Origin: an uncultured Clostridia bacterium | GTDB lineage: Bacteria > Bacillota > Clostridia > Christensenellales > Pumilibacteraceae | Direction: 5' to 3' | Assembly: GCA_947066105.1 (NCBI GenBank) | Contig: CAMSYM010000018.1 | Span: 1-38,283, forward strand | Length of the DNA stretch: 38,283 nt | Shown: piece by piece, positions 28,205-36,329 of the stretch | Layout of the letters: each line of letters opens with the position of its first letter | Position numbering within the stretch: the first letter of the stretch is position 1 | Notes under the pieces: generated by a model | What the model saw: the letters and a program-made list of their open reading frames with translations, nothing else | What the model was told of the DNA's origin: nothing | Databases searched by the model: none | Translations under genes and position numbers: made by a program

Positions 28205-28985
28205 GCTTTGCGCCTCTCGTCGAATTATTGAGTTTGTAAAGGATATTCAGTCCGCGCAACGTGAGCGTTCTGTCCACGACGTCTATGACGGACACGCAAC
28301 CGTTGACTATGTCCGAGATGCCGCCCGTCGCTATCACCTTGGCGTCGAGCAGACCCGTTTCGGTCTTTATACGGTCGACCATAGATTCGACCATGCCCGA
28401 ATACCCGAAGATTATTCCCGACTGCATATTGGTGATCGTAGTCTTTCCGACCGCAGTCTTGGGTACGGCAAGCTCCACTTTGGGCAAGCGCGCCGCCGAT
28501 GCGGAAAGCGATTCAGCCGCCGCTTTAAGCCCGAAAGATATCGCGCCGCCGAGCAACTCCCCGTCCGCCGTGACTACGTTGAACGTGGTCGCCGTGCCGC
28601 AGTCTATAACTATACACGGTCCGCCGTAAAGCTTATACGCGCCCACACAGCCCGCTACGCGATCCGCGCCCAGCTCCTTGGGATTATCGTACTTGATATA
28701 CAGCCCCGTTTTGAGCCGCGCGCCGACCGTCATCGGCTTAAAACCGAAGTAGTTTTCTATCATATGCTCGAACGTGTAATTCAGGTTGGGATTGACCGAA
28801 CTCACTATCGCCCCGTCGACGTCGCGCGGCGCGATGTTCTTGACTTCGAGCATGTCCTTGACGAGCAACCAGTACTCGTCGCCCGTCTTGTTGCTCGACG
28901 CCATGCGCAACGTGTCGACAAGCTCGTCGCCGTCGAACACGCCCATTTTGATATTGGTGTTGCCTATATCGAAAACAAGTATCAT
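28191..28985 (-). CDS. coaX: Type III pantothenate kinase
   Basis: 264 aa, normal length. It phosphorylates pantothenate, the first step of coenzyme A synthesis. The type III motifs are present: DIGNTNIKMGVF (5-16), GADRVAG (about 107) and IDCGTATTFN (about 128). The start overlaps the end of the ECF S-component gene by 4 bases (ATGA type), and the end overlaps hom by 14 bases. Confidence 0.96.
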   Translation of the reverse strand: MILVFDIGNTNIKMGVFDGDELVDTLRMASSNKTGDEYWLLVKDMLEVKNIAPRDVDGAIVSSVNPNLNYTFEHMIENYFGFKPMTVGARLKTGLYIKYDNPKELGADRVAGCVGAYKLYGGPCIVIDCGTATTFNVVTADGELLGGAISFGLKAAAESLSASAARLPKVELAVPKTAVGKTTITNMQSGIIFGYSGMVESMVDRIKTETGLLDAKVIATGGISDIVNGCVSVIDVVDRTLTLRGLNILYKLNNSTRGAKHEKA

Positions 28986-29614
28986 TCGCTTATTTCTCCG
29001 TTGTCGTTTTTACCGTCGTGCGCGGACGGCGCGCTGTCGGACGCTCCCGCCGACGTAGGCTTGCCCGCGCCCCGTTTAAACACCGCCTTATCGAGCGTGA
29101 GCGTTACGGGCGGGGCGAGCGCCGCCATGCACGCGCATTCTATCGCGCCGTTTATCAGCATAGACGGGATCGCCAACCACACGGTCGTCGCGCCCGCCGT
29201 CAGGCTCGGCAACGCGAGCGCAAACAGCCCGACGACGAACGCGGTATTCAAAATACTGCCTACCGCCGCTGCGCCCGATACGCATGCGAATCTCGCAACG
29301 TAACGTTGCGGCTTTACCAAACGCGTCAACAGCTTATAAGTTCCGAAACAGCCGAGCGCCGCCAACACGCGCGGCAGTATCGCTATATACGGCGCTTCGA
29401 CGAACGCAGTCGCTACGAACGACGCGGGCATAAGAAAACTGTACGCTATGCTCACCGCGCCGAACGCAAGCCCGACAAACGCCGTCACTCCGACGGTCAG
29501 CGTCGTAGCCGCAACGACGACGGGCAAAAAGAACACGTACGGCAAAAGTCCCGTCACACAGCAAAGCGCGGCGAGCGTCGCCGCGAGCGTTATAGAACGC
29601 GTATTTATCTTCAT
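28982..29614 (-). CDS. ECF transporter S component, possibly for pantothenate
   Basis: 210 aa with five or six predicted membrane helices and a disordered acidic C-terminal tail of about 30 residues. The pattern (early helix ITLAATLAALCCVTGLLP, then ATTLTVGVTAFVGLAFG and ILPRVLAALG) fits ECF substrate-binding S components that pair with a shared energizing module encoded elsewhere. Translational overlap with coaX suggests pantothenate uptake (PanT role), which is inference from context. GGTGG precedes ATG. A promoter candidate lies at 29707-29735. Confidence 0.85.
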   Translation of the reverse strand: MKINTRSITLAATLAALCCVTGLLPYVFFLPVVVAATTLTVGVTAFVGLAFGAVSIAYSFLMPASFVATAFVEAPYIAILPRVLAALGCFGTYKLLTRLVKPQRYVARFACVSGAAAVGSILNTAFVVGLFALALPSLTAGATTVWLAIPSMLINGAIECACMAALAPPVTLTLDKAVFKRGAGKPTSAGASDSAPSAHDGKNDNGEISE

Positions 29615-29706
29615 TATTCACCACCGTTGGACTTCCGCCTATGAATCGGATAACCCACGACCTACGAAATAAACGGACGGGGCTTGCGCCGTCGCCCGCT
29701 GTTCAT

Positions 29707-29735
29707 AGTTTAGCACAGCGCAAAAAAATAAGCAA
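29707..29735 (-). promoter_or_regulatory. Promoter candidate of the ECF-coaX-hom operon
   Basis: On the minus strand TTGCTT (29730-29735), a 17-bp spacer and TAAACT (29707-29712). The match is moderate, but it is the best one in the gap and leaves a leader of roughly 85 nt. Confidence 0.5.
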
Positions 29736-29894
29736 ATAAACAATTAAAGTTTTTTGCACACAACTCCGAAAATGCCATAAACTGATGATAGATAGACGTC
29801 TATGACCAAAGAAAAACCTTAGCCGAACGGACGCGTATCCGCGGACGCGTGCGACGGCGACGGCAAACGACTATTATTCAAGGAGGAACGCGAA

Positions 29895-30074
29895 ATGTTT
29901 AACGGTGGCGGAAACTGCTGCGATATACTCATGCTGTTGTTGCTTTGCAGCTGCTGCGGCGGACACGGTTGCGGTTGCGACTGCGGCTGCAAGAAAGGCT
30001 GCGATTGCAACGATATACTCATGTTATACATTCTTATGTGCTGCTGCGGCGGCAAAGATAAATGCTGCTGCTAA
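29895..30074 (+). CDS. 59-aa cysteine-rich microprotein
   Basis: Translation from ATG at 29895 gives 59 residues with 17 cysteines. Two similar halves are seen: CDILMLLLLCSCCGG and NDILMLYILMCCCGG, each followed by a Cys-rich tail (GCGCDCGCKKGCDC and KDKCCC). A perfect ribosome site AAGGAGG lies 8 bp upstream and a terminator follows at 30132. It resembles small proteins in Clostridia annotated as chorion-class high-cysteine proteins, whose function is not established. Metal binding, or a cross-linked envelope or spore layer, is possible (inference). Upstream there is a direct repeat CGGACGCGT (29828-29836 and 29842-29850) and the palindrome ATAGACGTCTAT (29792-29803). Confidence 0.85.
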   Translation: MFNGGGNCCDILMLLLLCSCCGGHGCGCDCGCKKGCDCNDILMLYILMCCCGGKDKCCC

Positions 30075-30124
30075 TTTAGTACATAAGCGCGCGGAACGCG
30101 TGTCCGTGCGTCATGCCGAAAAGC

Positions 30125-30164
30125 AAAAAAAGAGCCGTCCGAGATCTCGCGCGGCTCCTTTTTG
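30125..30164. terminator. Bidirectional intrinsic terminator
   Basis: GAGCCG (30132-30137) pairs with CGGCTC (30152-30157), with an inner palindrome CGAGATCTCG. T-runs follow on both strands (CTTTTTG on plus, TTTTTTT on minus). It ends the microprotein gene and the minus-strand 762-aa gene. Confidence 0.85.
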
Positions 30165-30172
30165 TTGCGTGG

Positions 30173-32461
30173 TCAAATGACCTTTAAATACATACCTTTA
30201 CTGTTTTTAAGAAACGGCTCGCCGTCATTATCAAGACCGTCGATAAGTTTTCCTATTTCATTTACAAACGACTCTCTTGAATCCGAATATGCTTCTTCAA
30301 ACATTCTTTCAAAAAACGCTTTTTCATTAGCTTCGATATCTAATTCACTGATAAAATTTTTAATAAAATTATGGAACGTAAAAACCGTACCGTTTTCATT
30401 TATTATTTGGGGAATTTTACCGTCTATCCCTTGGGTAATTTTACCGTCTATCCCTATTACTTCAATTTTTGCATTTGGTTTATAGATCTTATACCACGAT
30501 AAACAAATTTGCGCAATTCTGCCGGTATCGGTAAAAAATTCCGTATCGGGACTAAACCACAATGTATGATTGTTCAAATATCTTTTACAAATATAAAACA
30601 TTTCTTTTATACATTTTTTTCTGATATTAGCATTTACAATATTACAGTATAATTCATAATATGAAATCAAAGCTCGCATATAATTAGGCACACTGTTGGC
30701 GACTATCGACACGTTACCGCCCGGAAAAGATTCGTTGACATATTGGTTGATTTCATTAAATTTGCCCGTTATCTCATCTTCCGATTCTGTCCCTGTAACT
30801 TTCTGTACGTATAACAAAACACTTATTACAGCAAGTAGCGACGGGATATATAAAAACTTAATATTTATATGTTTACTATCGTTTTCTTGCAACTCTTTTT
30901 CCTTTAAATATGTGAAAAATGCATTGGTAATACAATCATTAGCTTTATGTAAATAATAACCATCATTTTTGCTACTTAACAAATATTTACGCAAACTTAT
31001 ATGTGCGCATTGTGCAGCCAATAAAGGATCGCTTGGCGACAATAAATAACCGTATTGCGCAGCTTTTTCGGATTCGTCCCACTCACCGCAAGCTTTATGT
31101 ATTTCCGAAATTTCAAGATAATATTTAGGATCGCGTTTTTCACTTATAAGTTCATTTAATATTTTCTTCGCATTGTTTAATAATTCTTCTTTTCGTAATA
31201 AGCGACTAATATCATCATTATATTTAATTTCAATATTTAACAAACTCTTCGCATTTTCAATCAATCCTTTTTTATCTATTGCTTTTGTATTATAACTAAG
31301 TTTTTCAAGAGTTTTTGCCACTGAAAATCTGCATCCATTAAATAGCACTTTATCGATCTCATATTTTACAAAATTCAATCGCCATCCCTTATGCAATAAA
31401 ATATGACACACATCCCCTAAATAAAGATTAGACAGTCCGCTATAAATATCTTTTCTATGTATTCCTTCCGAAGTTTCGTCATTAGACGAATACCGTGTCG
31501 CAATTTGATAAACACGCGCCATAATAGATTTTATAATAAACTCTCTTTGTTTCTCATCACACTTAGTAACACTGTTAATTTCATTACAGTATCCGTTAAT
31601 ATTATTAATAAAACTTACTATTTCATCATCATTTTCGACATTAGAAATATCTCCCGATTTTTCAATAACATCTATTTCCGTACGAGCCATGATATAATTA
31701 ACGACTACATAAATCTTACTGCTTTTTCCGTCCGCTAAGCTTCCCAAGACATTGATCGTATCTTCAAGCGCTTCGATCACATTAGCAAAATCACGTGTGC
31801 GTCCAGCCACATGTCTATACAAATTATATACTTTATAAGTAAGCAAGGCAAGCTTTTGATCTATTTTTACATCTACACCGATTTCGCATTCTAATTGCTT
31901 AAATAAATCTATAAGCTTTAAGTATACACGGGATATTTTATTTTTACAGTCATTATAATTTCCTCTATCATAACTAAGTAACGCATTTATATAACCTATA
32001 TTAACTTTTGTTATCAAATTATCGCTTTCGTTTTCGTCAACAGAAAAACCATTTACTATGCTTTCGGCAAGATCGGCATAACGATTATCAAAATCGACTT
32101 TAATTTCGCCGAGCCGCTCGATCGCTTCGGTCATTTTGTTATCGTTATTTTCCAGCTTTTGATTTGTGTCTTCCGAAATTTTTTCAACTTCTTTTTTATT
32201 AAGCGTATACGAAGTCAACGGTACTATAAGCGTCAATAATGTAATCAATAACGATGCTATCGAGATAAATACGTTCGTAACGCCGTCATTTTCGGGTTTG
32301 TTGGCAAAAATTACGGAAGCGGCAATAATGCCGCCGACAAGCCCCAGCAAAATCAAAGCCAAAACGATCAATACGATATAATTTATCACACTGTTTTTAT
32401 GACGCTTTTGACTGCGATTCGAGCTTTGCTCTACATGACTGTTTATTCTTTTGTCTTTCAT
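30173..32461 (-). CDS. Membrane-anchored helical-repeat protein of unknown function
   Basis: 762 aa, not recognised. A basic N-terminus is followed by two membrane helices (about 25-53 and 63-86). A coiled-coil-like stretch follows (KKEVEKISEDTNQKLENNDNK region, 88-115), then a long all-helical cytosolic part with TPR-like pairs (for example YYLEISEIHKACGEWDESEKAAQYGYLLSP in two overlapping helices). Near residue 690 there is a short tandem repeat GIDGKITQ/GIDGKIPQ. Base composition is much more AT-rich than the neighbouring core genes, suggesting recent acquisition. AAGGGAG lies 7 bp before ATG, 27 bp behind the tRNA-synthetase-like gene, so the two are probably co-transcribed. Confidence 0.85.
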   Translation of the reverse strand: MKDKRINSHVEQSSNRSQKRHKNSVINYIVLIVLALILLGLVGGIIAASVIFANKPENDGVTNVFISIASLLITLLTLIVPLTSYTLNKKEVEKISEDTNQKLENNDNKMTEAIERLGEIKVDFDNRYADLAESIVNGFSVDENESDNLITKVNIGYINALLSYDRGNYNDCKNKISRVYLKLIDLFKQLECEIGVDVKIDQKLALLTYKVYNLYRHVAGRTRDFANVIEALEDTINVLGSLADGKSSKIYVVVNYIMARTEIDVIEKSGDISNVENDDEIVSFINNINGYCNEINSVTKCDEKQREFIIKSIMARVYQIATRYSSNDETSEGIHRKDIYSGLSNLYLGDVCHILLHKGWRLNFVKYEIDKVLFNGCRFSVAKTLEKLSYNTKAIDKKGLIENAKSLLNIEIKYNDDISRLLRKEELLNNAKKILNELISEKRDPKYYLEISEIHKACGEWDESEKAAQYGYLLSPSDPLLAAQCAHISLRKYLLSSKNDGYYLHKANDCITNAFFTYLKEKELQENDSKHINIKFLYIPSLLAVISVLLYVQKVTGTESEDEITGKFNEINQYVNESFPGGNVSIVANSVPNYMRALISYYELYCNIVNANIRKKCIKEMFYICKRYLNNHTLWFSPDTEFFTDTGRIAQICLSWYKIYKPNAKIEVIGIDGKITQGIDGKIPQIINENGTVFTFHNFIKNFISELDIEANEKAFFERMFEEAYSDSRESFVNEIGKLIDGLDNDGEPFLKNSKGMYLKVI

Positions 32462-32488
32462 CTTGTTTCTCCCTTGGTAAGATTTTAT

Positions 32489-33778
32489 TTACGGATATAT
32501 TTTACGCCCGATGTTTCTCGGAAAAGGTATCGCGTCGCGCACGTGTCCGAGATCGAACAAACACATGATCAAACGCTCCAAACCCATGCCCATGCCGCAG
32601 TGCGGAACGGTGCCGTACCGCCTAAGATCGGCGAACCAATCGTAAGCCGGATTTTTATCCTTGCCCTTTTCGGCAAGCCGAGAACGCAACTCGTCGTAGT
32701 CGGTTATCTTTTCCGCAATGCCCAAAAGCTCGCCATGTCCGTTGTGCCATATGAGATCGGCGGTCATCGTCAATCGCTTGTCGTCCGCGCAATATCTGTA
32801 CGGGAAGCCCTCCACCCCGACTGGATTGCGCGTTATCCATACCGGCGCGCCGAAATGCTCCGCCAAAAACGTCTCGGCGCGCGCGTTAAGGCTTTTCCCG
32901 AACGGAATATTTATACCGTGCTTGTTAAGCAATTCGAGCGCATCGATATACGCTATGCGTTGAAAAGGCGTTTTAAGCGCCGCATCGTCGAATCGAGTAC
33001 CCAGCGTCGCGCACAGCTCGTCGGCATACGGCGCGACCTGTTTAGTCACAAATGCGAGCAAGCTTTCGACCACCGAAAAGAACTCGTCGTACGAGCAAAA
33101 CGCGTGTTCCGATTTGACGTGCCAATATTCGTTTAAATGCCGCTTGCTCGACGTTTCTTTTGCGCGAAAGCTCGGACCGATATTATATACCTTTTCCAGC
33201 GCGTGTACGGCGCTTTCCAAATAGAACCCGACGCACTGCGTTAAAAACACGTCGTTTCCGTCGTTTTCCAGCCCTGCTATTATTGCCGTTTCTTCGTCGT
33301 ACAGTATTACCGGACAAAGTATAGGCGCTGTGACTTCGTAATAGCCTTCACGGTCAAACCACTTTCTCACCGCGCCGGCAACCAAATTGCGCGCTTTCAT
33401 CGCGGCGATAAGCTTTTCGTTGCGTATATATAAATGCCTGTTGCTCAAAACGTTATCGGCATTATCGGACGAAAAAATATTGAACTTACTGCGCGGCGGC
33501 GGATCGATCTGCAATTCGACTTTTCCTATCGTTTCGATGTCTTCGGCTACTATTTCCGCAACGCCGTTGTATATGCGCACCGTTCCGCTAACGCAAACGG
33601 ATTCTTCCTTTTTACAACCGAAATCACGGTCGGCAACGACCTGCACCTTGCCCGTAGAATCGACCACGTCGAAAAACGTTTTTGTTTTTTCACTGCGTAT
33701 CGACGCTATCCAACCGAAAACGGTTACTGCCGTGTCCGCGGCAACGCTATTCAAATCGGAAATAAATAATTCTTTCAT
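32489..33778 (-). CDS. Class II AsnRS/AspRS-like protein, divergent
   Basis: 429 aa. An N-terminal OB-fold anticodon-binding-like domain (about 15-90) precedes a class II catalytic core. The motif 2 Arg (R205) and motif 3 Arg (GMGMGLER, R402) are kept, and the end IPFPR is typical. Motif 2 reads FRAKETSSKRH where AsnRS and archaeal-type AspRS have FRAE.S.T.RH, so the Glu is Lys207. The loop usually GGSQRE or GGQR is GIAEKI. These changes sit at the ATP and amino-acid sites. It may be an AsnRS with unusual residues or a paralogue with another substrate. It has a good promoter (33806-33834), and the AT-rich 762-aa gene follows. Confidence 0.85.
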   Translation of the reverse strand: MKELFISDLNSVAADTAVTVFGWIASIRSEKTKTFFDVVDSTGKVQVVADRDFGCKKEESVCVSGTVRIYNGVAEIVAEDIETIGKVELQIDPPPRSKFNIFSSDNADNVLSNRHLYIRNEKLIAAMKARNLVAGAVRKWFDREGYYEVTAPILCPVILYDEETAIIAGLENDGNDVFLTQCVGFYLESAVHALEKVYNIGPSFRAKETSSKRHLNEYWHVKSEHAFCSYDEFFSVVESLLAFVTKQVAPYADELCATLGTRFDDAALKTPFQRIAYIDALELLNKHGINIPFGKSLNARAETFLAEHFGAPVWITRNPVGVEGFPYRYCADDKRLTMTADLIWHNGHGELLGIAEKITDYDELRSRLAEKGKDKNPAYDWFADLRRYGTVPHCGMGMGLERLIMCLFDLGHVRDAIPFPRNIGRKIYP

Positions 33779-33805
33779 GGTAATAAAATATATATGTTTA
33801 CGAAT

Positions 33806-33834
33806 ATGTTATCATTTACCGCCGTTTTTGTCAA
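33806..33834 (-). promoter_or_regulatory. Promoter of the synthetase-like gene
   Basis: On the minus strand TTGACA (33829-33834), 17 bp and TAACAT (33806-33811). The start codon is 27 bp downstream. Confidence 0.78.
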
Positions 33835-33874
33835 TGCTTTGATACGCTTTATTTTTATTCAGTCGATGTCACAT

Positions 33875-33899
33875 AAAAAACGCGAAGTTTTAACTTCGC
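33875..33899 (-). terminator. Intrinsic terminator upstream of the synthetase-like promoter
   Basis: GCGAAGTT (33882-33889) pairs with AACTTCGC (33892-33899). On the minus strand a T-run (33875-33880) follows. It insulates the synthetase-like gene from transcripts coming from the repeat region. Confidence 0.7.
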
Positions 33900-33985
33900 C
33901 GATAATGATAATTTACTGTCTATTCTTCTTGTCCTACGTAGCAAGGCGTAGCCTTATTCTTCTAATTCCTAATTCCGAACTCTCA

Positions 33986-34043
33986 TTGCGGCGGATCGCC
34001 TTGATTTCTCGACTGCGCTTCGCTCCGCTCGAAATGATGGGGG
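33986..34043. repeat. Solo right arm of the inverted-repeat element
   Basis: TTGCGGCGGATCGCC through CGCTCGAAATGATGGGGG. No L arm lies directly to its left; a short fragment CCTACGTAGCAAGGCGTAGCC and ATTCCTAATTCCGAA precede it. With the copies at 34133 and 34399 it fills the gene-free stretch 33840-34496. Confidence 0.75.
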
Positions 34044-34132
34044 TGTTTGTTGTTTGCTTTTCTATACAAAGAACAACAACTCTATTTCTTCTCCTATTTA
34101 TCAATTATAAGAATGAGTAGCCAATCACATTC

Positions 34133-34307
34133 CCCCATCATCTCGACCGAAACGAGCGTATGCAAGTGTAGTGGAGAGATCTAGGCATCAGCCGCATAAA
34201 TAATCTCGACCATAATTCCGCATTCCGAATTCCTAATTCCGAATTCACTTTGCGGCGGATCGCTTTGATTTCTCGACTGCGCTTCGCTCCGCTCGAAATG
34301 ATGGGGG
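34133..34307. repeat. Dispersed inverted-repeat element, L-R copy
   Basis: Full L and R arms with the core ATTCCGCATTCCGAATTCC. Flanking sequence GTGTTTGTTGTTTGCTTTTC and AAGTATAGCAAAGC is shared with other copies, so the repeated unit extends beyond the arms. Confidence 0.85.
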
Positions 34308-34398
34308 TGTTTGTTGTTTGCTTTTCTATATAAAACGGCAATGCATTTTTGCACTCTATTTTCTCAATATAAAAAGTATAGCAAAGCTGTTCCACTCT

Positions 34399-34462
34399 CC
34401 CCATCATCTCGACCGAAACGAGCGATAGCGAGTGGAGTGGAGAGATCTAGGCGTTAGCCGCA
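34399..34462. repeat. Solo left arm next to the 81-aa gene stop codon
   Basis: L arm followed by an AT-rich core remnant that runs up to the stop codon of the gene at 34497. Confidence 0.75.
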
Positions 34463-34496
34463 CTAACACTAAATCGACAATAATTCCGAATTCGGA

Positions 34497-34742
34497 TTAT
34501 ATGTTTTCGCGATAAAGAGTAAGCTCCATTTCGATAGTATGCGATTTTTCGTCACCGTATAGTTGACGGTCGGTATAGCGACGCAATTCGTCAAACATTC
34601 TTTTAAACTCCGGATCGTCGAACAGTTGATTTGCACTCGCTTCCAAGCCGTCCAAGCATGCGTCGACGACTACCCAACCGACGTCGCAAGTCGTCTCTGT
34701 AATGTTAGGCATTTGCATATCCGCCGAAATAGTTTTTTTCAT
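34497..34742 (-). CDS. Small protein of unknown function, divergent from the XRE regulator
   Basis: 81 aa from the ATG at 34742, which has AAGGAG 7 bp upstream; a longer reading to 34790 has no ribosome site and would cover an operator. The protein is acidic, starts MKKTISADMQMPNITETTC and has a helical C-terminal half. No family is recognised. It is divergent from the XRE-type gene at 34841 and shares its operator region, so it is probably controlled by that repressor. Confidence 0.7.
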   Translation of the reverse strand: MKKTISADMQMPNITETTCDVGWVVVDACLDGLEASANQLFDDPEFKRMFDELRRYTDRQLYGDEKSHTIEMELTLYRENI

Positions 34743-34774
34743 GTGTATTCTCCTTGAAACGGCAATTAATATTT

Positions 34775-34820
34775 CACACCGATTTGTCATATATTAAGCA
34801 TTACACACCATATTGTCATA
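34775..34820. promoter_or_regulatory. Paired operators and divergent promoter
   Basis: Two 17-bp sites, CACACCGATTTGTCATA (34775-34791) and CACACCATATTGTCATA (34804-34820), lie 29 bp apart. On the minus strand they overlap a promoter ATGACA (34814-34819), 17 bp, TAATAT (34791-34796) for the 81-aa gene. The same pair with the same spacing recurs at 35125-35170. Binding by the adjacent XRE protein would block the promoter, which is inference. Confidence 0.7.
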
Positions 34821-34840
34821 GAATCCTGATGAGGTGAACA

Positions 34841-35104
34841 ATGCAACAATCATATAAATTAAATAAATTCGGTGAAAAACTCAGATATTTGCTTACTGTT
34901 AAAGAGTGGTCGCAACAACAACTTGCCAACAAACTGGGAACTACTCAACAATGTATAAGCCGTTGGATAAACGGCAACCGAGAACCGAGCCTTGACGATG
35001 TATTATTAGTGTGCCACTATCTTGATGAAGACCCAAATGAAATACTGGGCTTTAACGATATATCTCCCGAAGAGTATTCAAAGTTTGATAATATCCAACA
35101 TTGA
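34841..35104 (+). CDS. XRE-family HTH regulator 1
   Basis: 87 aa. The HTH spans about 11-65 (LTVKEWSQQQLANKLGTTQQ and CISRWINGNREPSL), typical of Cro/CI repressors. A short C-terminal part reads DEDPNEILGFNDISPEE. GAGGTG lies 5 bp before ATG. Its paralogue at 35303 shares most of the HTH. The paired operators upstream suggest autoregulation together with the divergent 81-aa gene. Confidence 0.9.
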   Translation: MQQSYKLNKFGEKLRYLLTVKEWSQQQLANKLGTTQQCISRWINGNREPSLDDVLLVCHYLDEDPNEILGFNDISPEEYSKFDNIQH

Positions 35105-35124
35105 ATGTCTCAATAAGAGCATAG

Positions 35125-35170
35125 CACACCAATATGTCGTATGTCAAGCAAATCACACCGATTTGTCATA
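35125..35170. promoter_or_regulatory. Second pair of operators
   Basis: CACACCAATATGTCGTA (35125-35141) and CACACCGATTTGTCATA (35154-35170) are again 29 bp apart. They sit before an HTH remnant and the second XRE gene, showing that operator and gene were duplicated together. Confidence 0.68.
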
Positions 35171-35195
35171 ATATTGTAATGATCAGTAGTTAGTG

Positions 35196-35249
35196 AATGA
35201 ATACTCTAACGAATTATTAGGTTTTAACAATATATCCCCCACGAGTTAA
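35196..35249 (+). pseudogene. Remnant of a third XRE-type gene (C-terminal end)
   Basis: In frame, 35196-35249 reads NEYSNELLGFNNISPTS and a stop. This matches the C-terminal DPNE(I/L)LGFNDISPEE part of the two XRE proteins. No HTH part precedes it, so it is a decayed or recombined copy. Confidence 0.7.
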
Positions 35250-35302
35250 TAATTTTTAAGTAAATAATAACTACAAAACACCGTACAAGCTATAAATACC
35301 AA

Positions 35303-35587
35303 ATGAATAAATCAAGAAACACCATAAATAATTTCAGCGAAAATCTTAAAATTGCCTTAGCCGCAAAAGGCTTAACACAACATCAACTTGCCGAAAAGTT
35401 AGGATTAAGTCAACAATGCGTAAGTCGATGGATAAAAGGCAATCGAGAACCGAGTATTGACAATATCATTTTGTTATGTTATTTTTTAGACGAAGACCCC
35501 AATGAATTATTGGGCTTTAACGATATAACGCCAAACGAGTTTAAAAAATTCGACGAGCTTTTTTTCAAGCAAAAAAAGAGTAGCTAA
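35303..35587 (+). CDS. XRE-family HTH regulator 2
   Basis: 94 aa, paralogue of the protein at 34841 (HTH with LAAKGLTQHQLAEKLGLSQQ and CVSRWIKGNREPSI, then DEDPNELLGFNDITPNE). There is no Shine-Dalgarno sequence before ATG. TATAAA (35291-35296) ends 6 bp before the start, so the mRNA may be leaderless. Probable DNA-binding repressor of the same operators. Confidence 0.87.
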   Translation: MNKSRNTINNFSENLKIALAAKGLTQHQLAEKLGLSQQCVSRWIKGNREPSIDNIILLCYFLDEDPNELLGFNDITPNEFKKFDELFFKQKKSS

Positions 35588-35636
35588 ACCACTCTCCCTT
35601 ATTACTATAATTAAGAATAGTATACCCAAACACCCA

Positions 35637-35821
35637 CCCCATCATCTCGACCGAAACGAGCAAAGCGAGTGTAGTGGAGAGATCTAGGCGTAGCCGCATA
35701 TTGCTCACTCACCGCGTAGCGGTCATTAATTCCGCATTCCGAATTCATAATTCCGAATTCTCTTTGCGGCGGATCGCCTTGATTTCTCGACTGCGCTTCG
35801 CTCCGCTCGAAATGATGGGGG
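35637..35821. repeat. Dispersed inverted-repeat element, L-R copy
   Basis: Full L and R arms with the core motif CTCACCGCGTAGCGGTCA also seen at 4764-4936. First of a closely spaced series that fills 35588-36419. Confidence 0.85.
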
Positions 35822-35873
35822 TGTTTGTTGTCGATTACGTTTCTAAATAAGTATAGCAAAGCCATTCTACTCT

Positions 35874-36047
35874 CCCCATCATCTCGACCGAAGTGCGCTT
35901 GCGCACGTAGCGGAGAGATCTAGGCGAAGCCGCACTAATATTAAATAGACTATAATTCCGCATTCCGAATTCATAATTCCGAATTCTCTTTGCGGCGGAT
36001 CGCCTTGATTTCTCGACTGCGCTTCGCTCCGCTCGAAATGATGGGGG
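35874..36047. repeat. Dispersed inverted-repeat element, L-R copy in tandem series
   Basis: L arm variant AAGTGCGCTTGCGCACG, full R arm. Its core and flank are almost identical to the next copy, with a period of about 227 bp. Confidence 0.85.
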
Positions 36048-36100
36048 TTATTTGTTGTCGATTACGTTACTAAATAAGTATAGCAAAGCCGTTCTACTCT

Positions 36101-36276
36101 CCCCATCATCTCGACCGAAACGAGCGTATGCGAGTGTAGTGGAGAAATCTAGGCGAAGCCGCACTAATATTAAATAGACTATAATTCCGCATTCCGAATT
36201 CATAATTCCGAATTCTCTTTGCGGCGGATCGCCTTGATTTCTCGACTGCGCTTCGCTCCGCTCGAAATGATGGGGG
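36101..36276. repeat. Dispersed inverted-repeat element, L-R copy in tandem series
   Basis: Near-identical neighbour of the copy at 35874, but with the other L-arm variant (GAAACGAGCGTATGCGAG). The flank ATTACGTTACTAAATAAGTA repeats before the next L arm. Confidence 0.85.
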
Positions 36277-36329
36277 TTATTTGTTGTCGATTACGTTACT
36301 AAATAAGTATAGCAAAGCCGTTCTACTCT

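Noticed and set aside
35611-35865. Open frame translating to HFERSEAQSRN-like peptide
   Set aside because: It is the translation of the arms of the inverted-repeat element, commonly annotated by mistake.
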